In this document: piece by piece, positions 45,510-56,744 of the stretch
Numbering within the stretch: position 1 is the stretch's first letter
Layout: each line of letters begins with the position of its first letter
Assembly (NCBI RefSeq): GCF_023065955.2
Contig: NW_026623019.1
Coordinates: 18,542,350 to 18,606,349 of the forward strand
Direction: 5' to 3'
Length of the DNA: 64,000 nt
Origin: Ursus arctos
Taxonomy: Eukaryota > Chordata > Mammalia > Carnivora > Ursidae
The notes under the pieces: model-generated
The model's input: the letters and a program-made list of their open reading frames with translations, nothing else
Databases searched by the model: none
Told to the model about the DNA's origin: nothing
Position numbers and translations under genes: made by a program

Positions 45510-46020
45510 CCCCAGCCTCCACATCTTAACCTTCATCTTATCTCTTGTGAATGGCTCTTTCCTGTAGCCAATGAAATATGCTTTCCTACACAACAATAAA
45601 ATAAAAGCTCCTTTAAACATCTGTGTGCCTCTAATTGCCATCCTATTGCTCTCCTCTCACAGTTCATCTCATTGAAAAATTAGGCATCTAGGGATACTGG
45701 GGTGGCTCAGTTGGTTAAGCATCCAACTCTTGATATTAGCTCAGGTAATGATCTTAGGGTCATGAGATCGAGCCCTATGTCAGGCTTTGTGCTGGGCATG
45801 GAGCTTACTTAGGATTCTCTCCCCACCCCCAAATTAGGCATCTTGCATCACCTCCTCTCTCTGATACCATCTAGTTTTCATTTCTCTCCTCCATTTCTAT
45901 TACATCTACTTTTGCTCAAGTCAACAAGTAATGTCATATCTAAATGGCACTTTCCAGTCTTTGCCTTATTACCTCTGTTTGATTTCATGCCTTTGGCCAC
46001 TCACTCTTAGCACTTTCACC
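45510..46020 (+). mobile_element. L2-like LINE fragment interrupted by a SINE (tentative)
   Basis: 'gccatcctattgctctcctc' before the SINE and 'caagtcaacaagtaatgtca', 'gcctttggccactcactctt' after it resemble L2 body sequence. Diverged, so the call is tentative. Confidence 0.35.
45690..45830 (+). mobile_element. CAN-SINE with perfect 13-bp target duplication
   Basis: Head 'gatactggggtggctcagtt', 'ttaagcatccaactcttgat', B-box 'gagatcgagccctatgtcag', 'catggagcttacttaggatt', short CT/C-rich end. No clear poly-A remains. Identical 13-bp flanks (aaattaggcatct) at 45677-45689 and 45831-45843. Confidence 0.95.
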
Positions 46021-46859
46021 TTCCTGGGTATCCCCAACAATTGTTCCTTCTGATTGTCCCCCAAAGTCTCTGAATGCAGTTTCTCCTTCTTTATGTATTC
46101 CCCCCACTCTGCTCTTCCCATGGAGTGAATGCCACAATGTGCCACCCAGATCCCCCTCAGGAATGAAGGAATATTCCCCCCGTTAGTTGGGAATGCTGCC
46201 GGAAGTTGGCCGTCAGCTGACAGCCCTCTCTGGGCCTTGCCTTGATCGCAAAGCCCTGCTTCACCTGAGGTCACATCTCATCGAGGGAGAGCCTACAGCC
46301 AAACACTGATCAACACAGGGGCATAAAGGCCCCCTAACCCCAAATTTGAAGAATTATTCCAGCGCCCTTGGGTTTGCTGATAAGTCCCCTGGGACTGTGT
46401 GCTGCTCAGCTTTATCCTTTGTTGAATCATACTTCCTTTTACAGGCGTGCATCCCAGAAGAACTTCCTTATAAATATCCTGCCCACTCTTCTCCATCTCA
46501 GGGCTGCTTCCTGAGGAACCCAATAATCCGTAGAACCCCAGAAATGGTTGGCTTAGTGGATCACTAAATCATTTTCATGAATAATCTGCAAATTGCTGAG
46601 CCGGCTTTATCAGAAATGAGGTGCTGTCTTAGAGTTTTTGCATTCAAAAGCTTTACAACCTAGTGAGAGAGAAATGCTTAGAAAATGGTTAAAAAAAAAA
46701 GATGTCAGAAAAAGTAAAAATCATAATTTTGCATAGGGCCGTGTCACTTTTAATGTATTTTAGCCCTCAAATTCCTTTATAGTCTACAAGACAGACTAAA
46801 GTTAATAACGATGCCAAAGGATAACTGAAGTATGTCAGAATGAGTAGTTATAACAACTT
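46021..46859. other. Unassigned, possibly repeat-derived
   Basis: 46030-46560 is GC-richer than its surroundings. It carries opposite-strand frames of 101 codons (45969-46274, minus) and 73-76 codons (46293-46567), none with a recognisable domain. Its style suggests an old LTR, but I cannot name one. Confidence 0.35.
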
Positions 46860-47040
46860 TACAAAGACCCATGCAGGTTATAATGAACTTCCACTGGTGT
46901 TCTCTCATTTGACTGTTAAACCATTGCTGGGAGTATGGTTATTAGCACAAGTTTATGAGTGAAAAAGTGAGCTCTGAGAGTTTAAGTAATTTAGTTGAAA
47001 CCACATAGCTAGGAAATAGAGTGTGTGCAAAGCAGGGAGA
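46860..47040 (-). mobile_element. MIR SINE fragment, antisense
   Basis: 'gaaaaagtgagctctgagag', 'tttaagtaatttagttgaaa' and 'ccacatagctaggaaataga' match the antisense MIR (gaggctcagagaggttaagtaacttg..acacagctagtaa). Confidence 0.7.
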
Positions 47041-47344
47041 GAATGAAAAGAGCTGCATGCCTCCATGCTTGTGTCATTTGTCTGTTCTCTGTTACGGCCC
47101 TGGATCTGTGTGGCCGGGAATGGTATGTGCAACTGATTCTACAATTAGCCTTTGTCCCATCTCTCCTTTGACAATATAACTCTATGAGAGGGGAAAAAAT
47201 GTCCTCAGTCGGTGTCTTATCCCTCTTCAAGATCTAAACGATCTTGGTACTTTTTTCAAGATTTCTGTCTAGGTTTTGTTTTGTGTTCATTTGTACCACT
47301 GCTTATCTCTTCATTCACACTGTCTTCTCTTTTACTCATAACGT
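47041..47344. other. No gene or repeat recognised
   Basis: Unassigned. The 73-76-codon frames (47009-47230, 47212-47442) lack recognisable domains. Confidence 0.4.
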
Positions 47345-47560
47345 TAAGCCAGTATCGTTCCATAGAACATTTTGCGATGACAGCAGTGTTCTCTCTCTCT
47401 GTACCGATCCATACGGTAGCCACTCATCGCTGGGGCCGTTGAGTACTTACAATGTGGTTAGTGGACTGAGGAAAAGACTTTGTAATTTCATTCCACTTTA
47501 ACTGATTCACATTTACATTTAAGTAGCCACATGCGGTTAGCGGGTCCTGTGTTAGTATAT
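47345..47560. mobile_element. hAT-type DNA transposon fragment (MER58-like), second copy
   Basis: 'gttccatagaacattttgcg', 'atgacagcagtgttctctct', 'ccatacggtagccactcatc', 'gttgagtacttacaatgtgg', 'ttagtggactgaggaa', 'agtagccacatgcggttagc'. Same family as 39581-39805. Unusually for an old element here it keeps about nine CpG dinucleotides. Confidence 0.65.
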
Positions 47561-47815
47561 AGTCAACACCCTCTGGTTCCCAAGCCTGGCTGCTTCTCAG
47601 ATACTCGGGTTTCCTTCTCCCGTCCCGATTTTCCATATGAAGAGGCTTCAGTTCCACCCTTTCTCTCCTTGTCCTCCTCTCTCTTGGCCTTCTCCAGCCA
47701 ACGCTGCCAGGGGCACCAGTTCCCACTGAGCGGCACAACGGTGCTGCTCCGAACGTGGCTACGAGGCTCACGCTGCTGTGGTAGAGGCTACTTGGTCTCT
47801 GGGTAGCGCTTTACT
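47561..47815. other. CpG-rich, GC-richer patch of unknown origin
   Basis: By hand I count about 11 CpGs between 47581 and 47820, far above neighbouring sequence. Frames on both strands (115 codons minus at 47424-47771, 91 codons plus at 47531-47806) pass through it. Their translations are basic or serine-rich without a recognisable domain, so I do not call a gene. It is too small for a classical CpG island alone. Confidence 0.5.
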
Positions 47816-48482
47816 CTCAAATAGCATAGAAATACTCAGAAATTCCTTGATTTGTTTCTCATGGTGTGGAAAAGAAAAAAGAGAGAGAAGCTTTCTTTAA
47901 GTCTTCCCTGGTTTGTGTAGATATTATACGTGACTGGTTAGTTCACCATCACTCCAAATAAATGATTTTACATCTCCGAATCATATGTTGACAGTTCAGT
48001 AGGCTTTACAGGCAGCCTTCTCATCTGTCCCTATCGAAACTCAGAATAGCCCTTTCACCTAGTGTTTCTCTACCCGAATTAATGACTCACTTCTATGTGT
48101 CTTCATAGCTCTCTGTTGCCTCGCTCATTGCAGCCTGAACCAGATGATAAGGATTTGTGTATCTTTGCGTTACTGAAGTGTGGATTCTTTAAGGACAGGA
48201 TCGCGCTGCATACCTCTTTGTATCCATCACTGTGAGACAGAACGCTTGGCATAAAGTAGGATCTCAGTAAGCCTTCGTAGAATCCATATATCCACTTAGG
48301 CTCTGAAAGTCACACCTTCTCTTCACTGGTCCATCTGCTTCCTTTTCCTGAGGTTCCACTCTAAGAAAATGGTATTCTGAGATAAGAATTCTTTTCACGT
48401 ACTACCTGAATTGCTCTCCTATCAGTGCCAGTGTAGATTCCACTTAGATACATGTGGATCCGCTAGGGTTTTTATGGTTTCA
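47816..48482 (+). other. Unassigned, with L2 fragment at 48090-48290
   Basis: 'ctctgttgcctcgctcattg', 'attctttaaggacaggatcg', 'tggcataaagtaggatctca', 'gtaagccttcgtagaatcc' match a plus-strand L2 3' end. The rest is unassigned. Confidence 0.55.
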
Positions 48483-48955
48483 TGTCAGTAATTTCTTTAA
48501 CATTGGCCATGGCAACTTCTTTCTAAATACGTCTTCCTGAGGCAAGGGAAACAAAAGCAAAAATAAATTTTTGGGACTTCATGAAAATAAAAGCTTTGGC
48601 ACAGTGAAGGAAACAATCAACAGAACTAAAAGGAAGCCTACAGGATGGGAGAAGATATTTGCAAGTGATGTATCTGATAAAGGGTTCATATCCAAAATCT
48701 GTAAGAACTTATCAAACTCAACACCCCGAATATGAATAATCCAGTTAAAAATGGGCAGAAGACATGAATAGGCATTTCTCCGAAGAGAAGACATACAGAT
48801 GGCCAACAGATACATGAAAATCAACATCACTGGTTATCAGGGAAATACAAATCAAAACTACAATGAGATACCATCCCACACCTGTCAGAATGGCTAAAAT
48901 CAACAACACAAGAAGCAAGAGGCATTGGTGAGGAATTGGAGAAAGGGGAGCTCTC

Positions 48956-49273
48956 TTGCACTGTTGGTGGGAATGCAAACTAGTACAGCCACTCTGGAAA
49001 ACAGTATGGAAGTTCCTCAGAAAGTTAAAAATAGAACTGCCCTATAATCCAGCAATTGCACTACTGGCTATTTACCCAAAGAATAGAATAATGCTAATTC
49101 AAAGGGATACATGCACCCCAATATTTATAGCAGCATTATCTACAATAGCCAAACTATGGAAACAGCCCAAGTGTCCATTGACTGCTGAATGGATAAAGAA
49201 GTGGAATATGGAATATTACTCAGCCATAAAAAGAATGGAATCTTGCCATTTGCAACAACATGGATGGAGCTAG
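48956..49273 (+). pseudogene. L1 ORF2 C-terminal remnant
   Basis: A 105-codon frame with the landmarks of the ORF2 C-terminus in order: '[20 protein letters not shown]', 'YNPAIALLAIYPK', 'CTPIFIAALSTIAKLWKQPK', 'WNMEYYSAIKR'. The frame breaks before the usual C-terminal end, and reading continues in another frame near 49260. Endonuclease and polymerase domains are missing; non-functional. Confidence 0.92.
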
Positions 49274-49373
49274 AGAGTTTTATGCTAAGTGCAATAAGTC
49301 AGAGAAAGACAAATACCATAATTTCACTTTTATGTGGAATTTAAGAAACAAAACAAATGATCAAAGGGGAAAA

Positions 49374-49420
49374 AAAGAGAGGGAGGGAGGGAGGAAGAGA
49401 GAGAGAGAGAGAGAGAGAGA
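49374..49420. repeat. (GGGA)n/(GA)n microsatellite in L1 3' UTR
   Basis: GGGA repeats followed by a GA run of about 20 bases. Purine-rich, probably length-variable. Confidence 0.95.
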
Positions 49421-49641
49421 TTGGCAAACCAAGAAACAGACTCTTAACCATAGAGAACAAACTGATGGTTACCAGAGGGAAGTTGGAGGGGGTGGGGGTT
49501 AAATAGGTTATGGGGATTAAGGAATGCACTTGTGATGAGCACCGGGTGATGTATGGAAGTGTTAAATTGCTATATTTTACACCTGAAACTAACATAACAC
49601 TGTTAACTAGCTAGAATTAAAAGCTTCATAAATAAGTAAAT

Positions 49642-50919
49642 AGGGACCCTAGAACATTTGTTTATTGACTTCTTTATCTCTGTGTATGTGTTATGTTTGC
49701 ATTTTATTCATTTCTGGTATTTTTGTTACTTATTGCTTTTTATTTCTCACAAATACAACAATGGAAGCAACATTATCTATTAAACATCTCCAACAGTTGG
49801 AAACGTATGGCTTGACATTGTCTTCACAATCTTTGTGTATCTCGTCTTGCCTCCACCTCTTCTGTTTTTCATAACTATCCTTAATTATGCCAATAAGACC
49901 CATGATGGACTGCCCCCATTGTAAATTCTCAGTTATTATTAGTTCCTGAATATGCCAGATGCATCTAAATTCGCAGAAGCTCAATATACATTTGACAAGT
50001 TGTTAAATATGAAATCAAAATGTGCGTTAACACCTACATACATGAACTGCCACAGTAAATAAGTTTCTGATGAGGAAAGTTATTTATCCTATTTGATAAT
50101 TTCAATTAAATCATTTTAGATGTGGAATCTGAAATATTCATTTTTCCAATACTAGTTGCCTTTCCTTGGTAGCAGGAATATGACTCTTGGATCTCTTTGA
50201 TTCATGACAGAATGCCATATTGAATATTTTTGTAATGCAAACTTGATTCTTATTCACATTCAGGCTTATCTCATTGTACATTGTTATTATACCTGTCAAC
50301 AGAGTATACCTGCAATTGCCCCTTTTGAACTTGGGTAAATTTGGTGATCTTCAGGAGTGATACTTGAAACATATCAATAGAAAGTATGGCACCAACCCAT
50401 TAGAATGGACCCCCGCAGGAGCAGGTTGGGTTCTAGAGGCCCCCTGCCGGGCCAGGCTTTACCCCTGTAGCTGCAAGAGAGTTTTTGTGAGTATCCAAGG
50501 TGAGATGCCAGGGCAGCCAAGGGAATGAGTGGTGGATGACAGGCAGAATGAGGATAGCTGCTTTTGCCAACTGGTATGGTGTCGTGCAGTATCTGTGTGT
50601 GCCTGCTGAATGTCAGCCTTGGTGATGTGTCTGTTTAGGAGCCAACAGAAAAGAAAATAGTTGTTCAGGTGTTTAGAATATGTGTTGGAAGAGCTAATGC
50701 TCATTTGTTTCTAAACTTTTTGATTTGCACAATTGCATTTGTCACTAAAAAGGTAAAAGAGGACATGTTCTGCTTGGAGCGGAATTCACCCTCTTGTTCT
50801 GAGGGTGAGTTAATACCTTGGAACCTGAACACACAGACCCACCTTTCAGAACTCAGGTTGGTGCAGGGAAGCTTTTTCTGACTGACCCATGTTCCTGAGT
50901 CCAAGTGCTAAATAGGAAT
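49642..50919. other. No gene or repeat recognised
   Basis: Unassigned. Frames of 67-84 codons on both strands (49665-49984, 50459-50904) have no recognisable domains. Confidence 0.45.
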
Positions 50920-51280
50920 GAGCTCAGCAGGGGGGATGAGGGAGTAGAAGGAAGGACGTCCCAGAAAGAGGGAGCATTATGTGCAAAGGCACAGAAGGGA
51001 GAAGGATTGTGCCATGCCAAGTTTAGACAACCTTCAGACAGGTTCGAATTGCTGTGGAGGGATGGGGTAAGGAATGATCTCAAGCAGGGTGGGTGAGACA
51101 CAGGCTAGAAAGGTGTACAGGAGCTGGGTATAAAAAAAAGTCATAAGGAGAAAAAATTGTTCATTCATTCTAAGACACTAGTGATGAAAGGATTTGGAGC
51201 AAAGAGGAAGAAATTTGTCTCAATACAGAGCATAATGGCAGAGCCTTGAAGTGGGGCTCAAAGATGATGAGCCTCCCATA
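50920..51280 (-). mobile_element. L2 3' region, antisense
   Basis: 'gacgtcccagaaagagggag', 'cattatgtgcaaaggcacag', 'ttgtgccatgccaagtttag' and, further on, 'aaggatttggagcaaagagg' correspond to the antisense L2 stretch that typically reads 'cattccaggcagagggaaca' then 'tgcaaaggcacagagg'. Confidence 0.55.
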
Positions 51281-51819
51281 TGGGGAGAGACAGGAATTGC
51301 TTCTTTTCATTTGTAAAATCAGAACTTTCTACAACTTTTATTAGCGGAGGTTTCCTACAGAAGCATTTTATAACCACTGAATGGCCTTGAGGAAGTACTG
51401 GTGTGAAGCTTTATGGTTGAGTTAAATCCTATTTATTGTTTAAAAAAAAAAAAAAAAGAGTCTTTAGGCATGAGGCCAAGATGTTGGAGGCTGTTACACA
51501 GTCTAAAAAGTTCTATTTGGTCACCTCCATCTGAGTCATAACCCAGGCCACTAATGACATGAAAACTCTCTCCCAGCATGAGTTTCTCCTTCCAGCAGGG
51601 CTCAGTCAGAGGCAGCCAGCCCATTGCCCAGTGATCAGAACTCATTTACAGCTGAAGTTCTGTGTGTGTGCAACACTGCACACACAAGGTACAGAGACCT
51701 GCCTCATGATCAGATTAACAAGTTTATCCTCTTCTCTCTGGCCTCCAGCATTAGCACCTCTGATGATACCTGGAGATGCTGAGCCCCTGAAGGGAGGAAA
51801 CATCCCCTGAGGAGGTTAA
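51281..51819. other. No gene or repeat recognised
   Basis: Unassigned sequence with an A-run at 51441-51456. Frames of 70-83 codons (51433-51645, 51559-51810) on opposite strands have no recognisable domain. Confidence 0.45.
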
Positions 51820-52110
51820 GTGTAAACCAATTAGCTTCCCAGTGCAAATTTACCAGAAATACCACATGGTTTCCTAAATGCTAGTAGGGTTGAGCTCTTG
51901 TAAAAATCAAGTAATTAGATTAATAGCTCACTTTTGACTATTTGCACACTTTCAGACTGTAATAATTATTTGCCTCAGTAGAATGAAGCAAAGTAAGAGT
52001 TAATTAAAACGGTCCTTTCATTGCAGTACCTAATCAAATTTAGATTGCGTTTTTGAAATAATTGTATTGTTCACTGAATGGGTCGAAAGTCAGTTCACAG
52101 TTTACATGTA
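51820..52110. promoter_or_regulatory. Candidate conserved non-coding element with homeodomain-type sites (tentative)
   Basis: Repeat-free and non-coding, with a dense cluster of homeodomain-like words: TAATTA at 51912-51917, TAATAG at 51921-51926, TAATTA at 51963-51968, TTAATTAA at 52000-52007, TAATCA at 52031-52036, plus 'aataattgtattgttca' at the right. This style is common in conserved developmental enhancers, but AT-rich DNA also yields such words by chance. No conservation data were available. Confidence 0.3.
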
Positions 52111-52394
52111 TGAGATATATTTTATTTTACTTAACAAACCCTTCCATATTACTTCCCATGTTCTAGAGACTTTTTAAAGAGCTACTCTAATCTTCATTGG
52201 TTCCGTACAGTTTACGTCTGAGCAACCCCTTGACCTTATCCATCTAGCCCTTTCTCTGGCTCCGACTACTTCCTTGACTGCATCTAGAAAGATCAAGACT
52301 TGATACTTTTTGTCATGTCAGGCTATCTAAGGTTTCATCTGCCCAATGAACTATTGAGGCATTTACTTTCAATTATTATTATTCTTACCATTAT

Positions 52395-52566
52395 TTTAGA
52401 GAGGGGGGAGGGAAAGGACGGAGCGAGAGGGGAAGAGAGAGAATCTTAAGCAGGCTCCACACCAAGTGCAGAGCCTGATGTGGGGTTCTGTCTCACAACC
52501 CTGAGATCATGACCTGAGCTGAAATCAAGAGTTGAATGCTTAACCCATTGAGCCCCACAGGCATCC
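52395..52566 (-). mobile_element. CAN-SINE, antisense
   Basis: Purine-rich start 'gagaggggaagagagagaat', 'agcaggctccacaccaagtg', 'cagagcctgatgtggggttc', 'ccctgagatcatgacctgag', 'gaatgcttaacccattgagc', 'cacaggcatcc'. No clear target duplication. An older 'ggctcagt' type. Confidence 0.92.
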
Positions 52567-52589
52567 TGAAGTGTTATCTCCACAGTGAG

Positions 52590-52745
52590 AGGTCATACAG
52601 CACATATGTTTTAGACACTTTCTATATACAGACACTGTTTTAGGCGCTAGGAAAACAGTCATTAAATACAGGCAGGAAATCTCCATTCCAGTAGGGGCAT
52701 ATAGGCAATAAACAATTATCAAGATAGTGATAAGGACTGTTGGGG
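52590..52745 (-). mobile_element. L2 3' end, antisense
   Basis: 'tttagacactttctatatac', 'agacactgttttaggcgcta', 'aatctccattccagtagggg', 'catataggcaataaacaatt' match the antisense L2 terminus (GTGCCAGGCACTGTTCTAGGCGCT.. then the cagtagagggag stretch). Confidence 0.7.
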
Positions 52746-52774
52746 CCCTTCACTATATACATTTTTATCACTTA

Positions 52775-54560
52775 GCTTGGGTTCTCTCCAAAAGCACAGC
52801 CTGAGTCAACATCTTGTGTGCTGGCAATGGGAACTTGGAGTGAGGGGGTGGAGAAAGTGTAACAGAGGAGGAAAAGTCAGTATAAGCATATGTAATGAAG
52901 TTGATGACCACAGTGGACACCAAGGGCTCAGTTTTGCCTATGTTTTCTGAAAAAGTTATAGAATGTCTTTCAAACTTTTCACTTAAGCTTTGAAAGGGAA
53001 AAATAGGTATACATCAGTTCCTGCTCCCCATTCTTTGAGATACACCCCCATTATTTGAGGTAGCTCTCTGCCATTCCAGGCTGTCCATGCCTATTTACCA
53101 AGTAATAGGAAGATGCTGTCATTGCATTGGGAGTTGAGATTCATATGGAACTGTTCGATAGAGCCATCGCTGGAAGCAGAGGTGAGGTCAAAGTGAGGAG
53201 GCAGGATAGAGAGGTGTTTGATACAGTCCAATTGACACTGCCCATACCCATTCATGCTTACCTTAAATCAAGGCTTCAAGGTGGTAGCCTGCTCCAGTCA
53301 CTACAAATGCTTAACACAAAGATTGGTGGAAGAAGTTCCAGTTTTTGTAGATGTAAATGGTCTGAGGGCCATCAGTGATACTCACCTATCTCTTTCCTCA
53401 ACTCTCCATTTTAGATTTGTTTCAGCTGGTCTGAATTGTTTGCCCTGTAGGGTGAGCCAGACCTTCATTGCTGAAGGGTTGGAGCCTTTAGTTGCCTTTC
53501 CATTGTTCGAATATGTTTGTTACAATCATTTGCTCATTATCACCACCAAGAATGGAAACAAAAAAGCCCAGAGAAGATTACCAGACATACTTCTGTCAGC
53601 CTGTTTTGTAGCATTAACCCTCACTCCTCCAGTCATTCTGTGTCAAGATTAATTTCTTTTGTTGTTATTATTTTGGTCTTGGTGACTGATCTTACCAACA
53701 TGAGTTCCTTGATGTGACCAGGTTCACTGGAATCTTCACTGTGTTTTCTGATGGAAATATTCCTTCCCTGGGAACCATGGGGACTAATTGAGAAGATCTT
53801 AAGATCTGAGGACAGGAAGCAGTAATTCCTCAGTGAGTCAGTCAAAGAATTGTTCAGATAAGCAAACTCCACCCCTTGGTTCCTGGATTCACGTGGTCTA
53901 CCATTTGGGGCCAGAGTGCTGGGTACTGGTTATTGGCCTTGTGATGTGCTGTCTCAGGAAGATAGAACCAATACTGCCGACTATTTCCCTCAAGCTGGCA
54001 CCTTCATTATCCTTTATTATAGGTTAGCTCCTTCTGACCATGTAGTATACAGCAGGACTAGTGGCCCCTGTGATCATATGCCCAATTTCTCCCCTTCTTT
54101 GCCATAAAATGGGCCCCCTACTTTAAGGCGATATTGTGTGTGATGACTCCAGAGGGCAAGTCGTCCTGTCCACCCGATTGTTTAGTGGCTCCTGGCAGTG
54201 GATGATTTGTGGTGAGCACTACCCTGAAACACAATAATTCACAGATTCCTTGGCCTCACCAATAAGTCCACATAGAACTATCTGCCCGGCCATGGCTAGA
54301 ATCAGAGGCGAGACTGCAAGGAATGTGAGGGAGTACAAGAGGCATCTGACACAATGCTGTGTTAAATCACCTATTTATTTTACTATATCGATCCCCGGAT
54401 GATGGAACATTTAGGGGAGAGGCTACATCACATTCATCCTCATGTAGCCAGCACACTTAACATGGTGCTTGGGATTTAGTGAACACTTACGTCATTTTCA
54501 TTTTGTGATGTGAAGCATGCATGCTAATGGGCTTAGAGATATTTTGGGTCTGCCTCTCTT
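52775..54560. mobile_element. Possible ERV-internal relic (tentative)
   Basis: A long block ('tgggttctctccaaaagcac', 'atcagtgatactcacctatc', 'accttcattgctgaagggtt', 'tacaatcatttgctcattat', 'tggggccagagtgctgggta', 'cagcaggactagtggcccct', 'ccagagggcaagtcgtcctg') has the texture of decayed endogenous-retrovirus internal sequence, probably antisense. I cannot assign a family. Frames of 132 codons (53254-53652) and fewer show no recognisable protein. No LTR pair was found. Confidence 0.3.
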
Positions 54561-54954
54561 GTGAATAAGGGAGATAAATAAGAACTGATAATGAGAAGGG
54601 ACCTGTCTAAGTTCTTCTGTCCACTTAGCAGCAAAGGCAGGGGCAGCTCTTCATTCTGACCCAAGGCCATAAATCTTCATCATGCTAAAATCTTCTTGGC
54701 AGAGACTGGAAATAGTTTCTAACAACCCAAGACAATCAAAGAGATATTGGTTTATGAGTACAAGGACAAGTTATGAAACTATAAAGGATTATGAAATGAA
54801 TATGTTCTCTTATATAAATCACATATTTATATTATATATTCTTTCATTATAACTTATATTTAAACCAAGTAGGGGTTGGGATTATTAAAGTTGTACACTG
54901 AAAGAAAAGAGTTGAGCTGAGGGAGTGTTTCAGAAAGAGGAAGCATGGAGTGAT
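54561..54954. other. No gene or repeat recognised
   Basis: AT-rich unassigned sequence. Confidence 0.45.
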
Positions 54955-55930
54955 TAAGAACAAAATGTCATTCTGCAAAGCAATCTGACAATTTTTAGTC
55001 AAATTAAGTATTCTTACAAACCATGACCCATAACTCTACTCTTGGATACCTAGCTTAGATAAAGTCTCAGATTTGTAAAGGGAACATGTGAAGATGCATA
55101 CAGCGTAGTTAGTCTAGTGGTGGGGACTGAGAGCAAAGTCAGTGTTTCTTACCCGAGAAATGGATACATGTATTGGTTTGAATACTAACACAATTGTGCT
55201 AAGAAATACCAAAGTAATTGTGGCTTAAACAAGATAGAATGTATGTACCTTTACATAATAGAGATCGGAATTTCAATTGTCCAGAGCTAATATGGCAATT
55301 CCACGGTGTCTCTGGCAAACATCCTCTCTATTTTGCTTCTCTGCCATCCCAACACATACTCCTGCCCTGTGGTCTAAAATGATTGCTCTGGCTCTAGCCA
55401 GTGGAAAGACAGGTAAGGAAAAGTGGAGGGTCTACCACCTCTATTTAGAAGCACAATCTAGAAGTCTGACATATTACTAATGTTATATGTCATTATTCAG
55501 AACATAAGTCACGTGGCCACATCTAGCTTCAAGGGACTCTGAGAAATATGGTTTCTAGCTGGGCAGCCAGGTTCTCAGCTGTCCACTATTACTAAAGGAA
55601 GGAGGAATGAATATTGGAGAAGAATTAGCCCTCTCTGGCAGTATAAGATTATAATAAATATATATTGTTGAATAAGATGCAGCAGCAGTTAGAATCAATG
55701 AGCTGTATGTGTTCCAGCAACACTGATTGTTCTTAAAAACAGAATGCTGAGTGAGGGGGGAAAAAAAAGGAGATGGACTATAAGAGAATAATAAGCATAA
55801 ATATATAAATAATTCTTATAAACGATTATGGGGCCTTGAAAGGACAGCCAGTAATACTGTGCTAAGAAATAAAAGTTTAGTGAGTCACATAGTACATACT
55901 CAATCTAGTTCCAGCCATATGGTCTCCGAA
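54955..55930 (+). mobile_element. Old L1/HAL1-like LINE split by an LTR
   Basis: 54955-55175 ('ctgcaaagcaatctgacaat', 'ccataactctactcttggat') and 55620-55930 ('gttagaatcaatgagctgta', 'aaacagaatgctgagtgagg') follow the 3' portion of an old L1M/HAL1 in order. An antisense LTR at 55185-55605 separates them. Both parts are strongly decayed. Confidence 0.5.
55185..55605 (-). mobile_element. MaLR/ERVL-like LTR, antisense
   Basis: 'gtggcttaaacaagatagaa', 'ccagagctaatatggcaatt', 'ccacggtgtctctggcaaac', 'taagtcacgtggccacatct', 'agcttcaagggactctgaga', 'ctagctgggcagccagg' is the antisense of a common LTR whose end reads 'aaacttctatcttgtttaag'. The 67-codon frame at 55277-55480 lies within it. Confidence 0.6.
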
Positions 55931-55949
55931 AGTTACATAAATGCCCTAA

Positions 55950-56100
55950 GGCCATTTTTTTTTTCATGATCTGAAAATGGTAATTATGATATACCCATCT
56001 CGTAAGATGAGCTTGTGTGCTTAAAGCACTTATTATGGTGCTTGACACACAGTAAATTCTCAGTAGAGATTAGCTGTTTTTACTATTTATTATTGTTGAA
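55950..56100 (+). mobile_element. MIR SINE 3' half
   Basis: 'gatctgaaaatggtaattat', 'atacccatctcgtaagatga', 'gtgcttaaagcacttattat', 'ggtgcttgacacacagtaaa' match the MIR 3' half. Confidence 0.8.
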
Positions 56101-56224
56101 GATATTGCATGAAGATTGCATGTGAGTTTAAGACTTTATATACGGTTGGCTCTTGGTAAATATTGGACGCACAATAAAAGAACAGAGAGAGTGTTGATCA
56201 CAATTGTTAGAGAAGAATGAACTG

Positions 56225-56690
56225 GGTATATGCAGTCATATTTATTAAGTGTCTCTTATTTCTCAGGCCCCTAGGATATGAAGGTAAGTAAGAACTAGCA
56301 TGGACCCAACCCAGTGCGGCAGAAGGCAATTAATAAAAAAATCATACAAACACATGTAAAATTTCAATTGCTATAAATATAGGGAAGGCTAGAGATACTC
56401 ATGTGTGTGTCTATCATCTATCTATCTGTTTATGTATGGAGATTTGATCCACTTGGTTGAGAAAAAGTCTTTCTGAGGAGGTGATGCTTGAATTGATGTA
56501 GATTAGGAATTGTCTAGAAAAAAGTTAAAAGAGCTTTCAAGGCAGAAGTAACAGTATATGAAAAGGCCCTGTGACATCCAAGGCTTGGAAAATACAGGGG
56601 ACTGAAAGAAATACAGTGGGACCGGAGCATAAAGGAAAGGGATCATGTGATATGAGTTGACATGGGACAGTAGGTAGAAGCGAAACCATA
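56225..56690 (-). mobile_element. L2 3' region, antisense
   Basis: 'tatttattaagtgtctctta', 'aagtctttctgaggaggtga', 'tgcttgaattgatgtagatt', 'aaggcagaagtaacagtata', 'tgaaaaggccctgtgacatc' is the usual order of the antisense L2 3' end. A minor (CTAT)n stretch lies near 56412-56427. Confidence 0.75.
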
Positions 56691-56744
56691 CACGGGACAT
56701 AAGCTGTTTAAAGGGGTTCTGTCTTTACCTCATAGGAAAGAACA

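Larger units (their letters stand above)
48483..49641 (+). mobile_element. 5'-truncated L1, plus strand
   Basis: Starts in ORF2 ('acattggccatggcaacttc', 'ggcaagggaaacaaaagcaa'), runs through 'aaatgggcagaagacatgaa' and 'ctggttatcagggaaataca', and ends in a 3' UTR with 'acttgtgatgagcaccgggt' and 'acacctgaaactaacataac'. About 1.16 kb remains of a 6-7 kb element. Weak A-rich tail and no obvious target duplication. The 3' UTR matches the short tail at 41209-41411, so both belong to one L1 subfamily. Confidence 0.93.

Noticed and set aside
47424..47806. Overlapping frames (115 codons minus, 91 codons plus) in the CpG-rich patch as a coding exon
   Set aside because: They exclude one another on opposite strands, partly cover a DNA transposon, and show no recognisable domain. 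The CpG patch itself is reported as a finding.
53254..53652. 132-codon plus-strand frame as a gene
   Set aside because: No recognisable domain. It lies in a probable repeat block and a second overlapping frame of similar quality exists.
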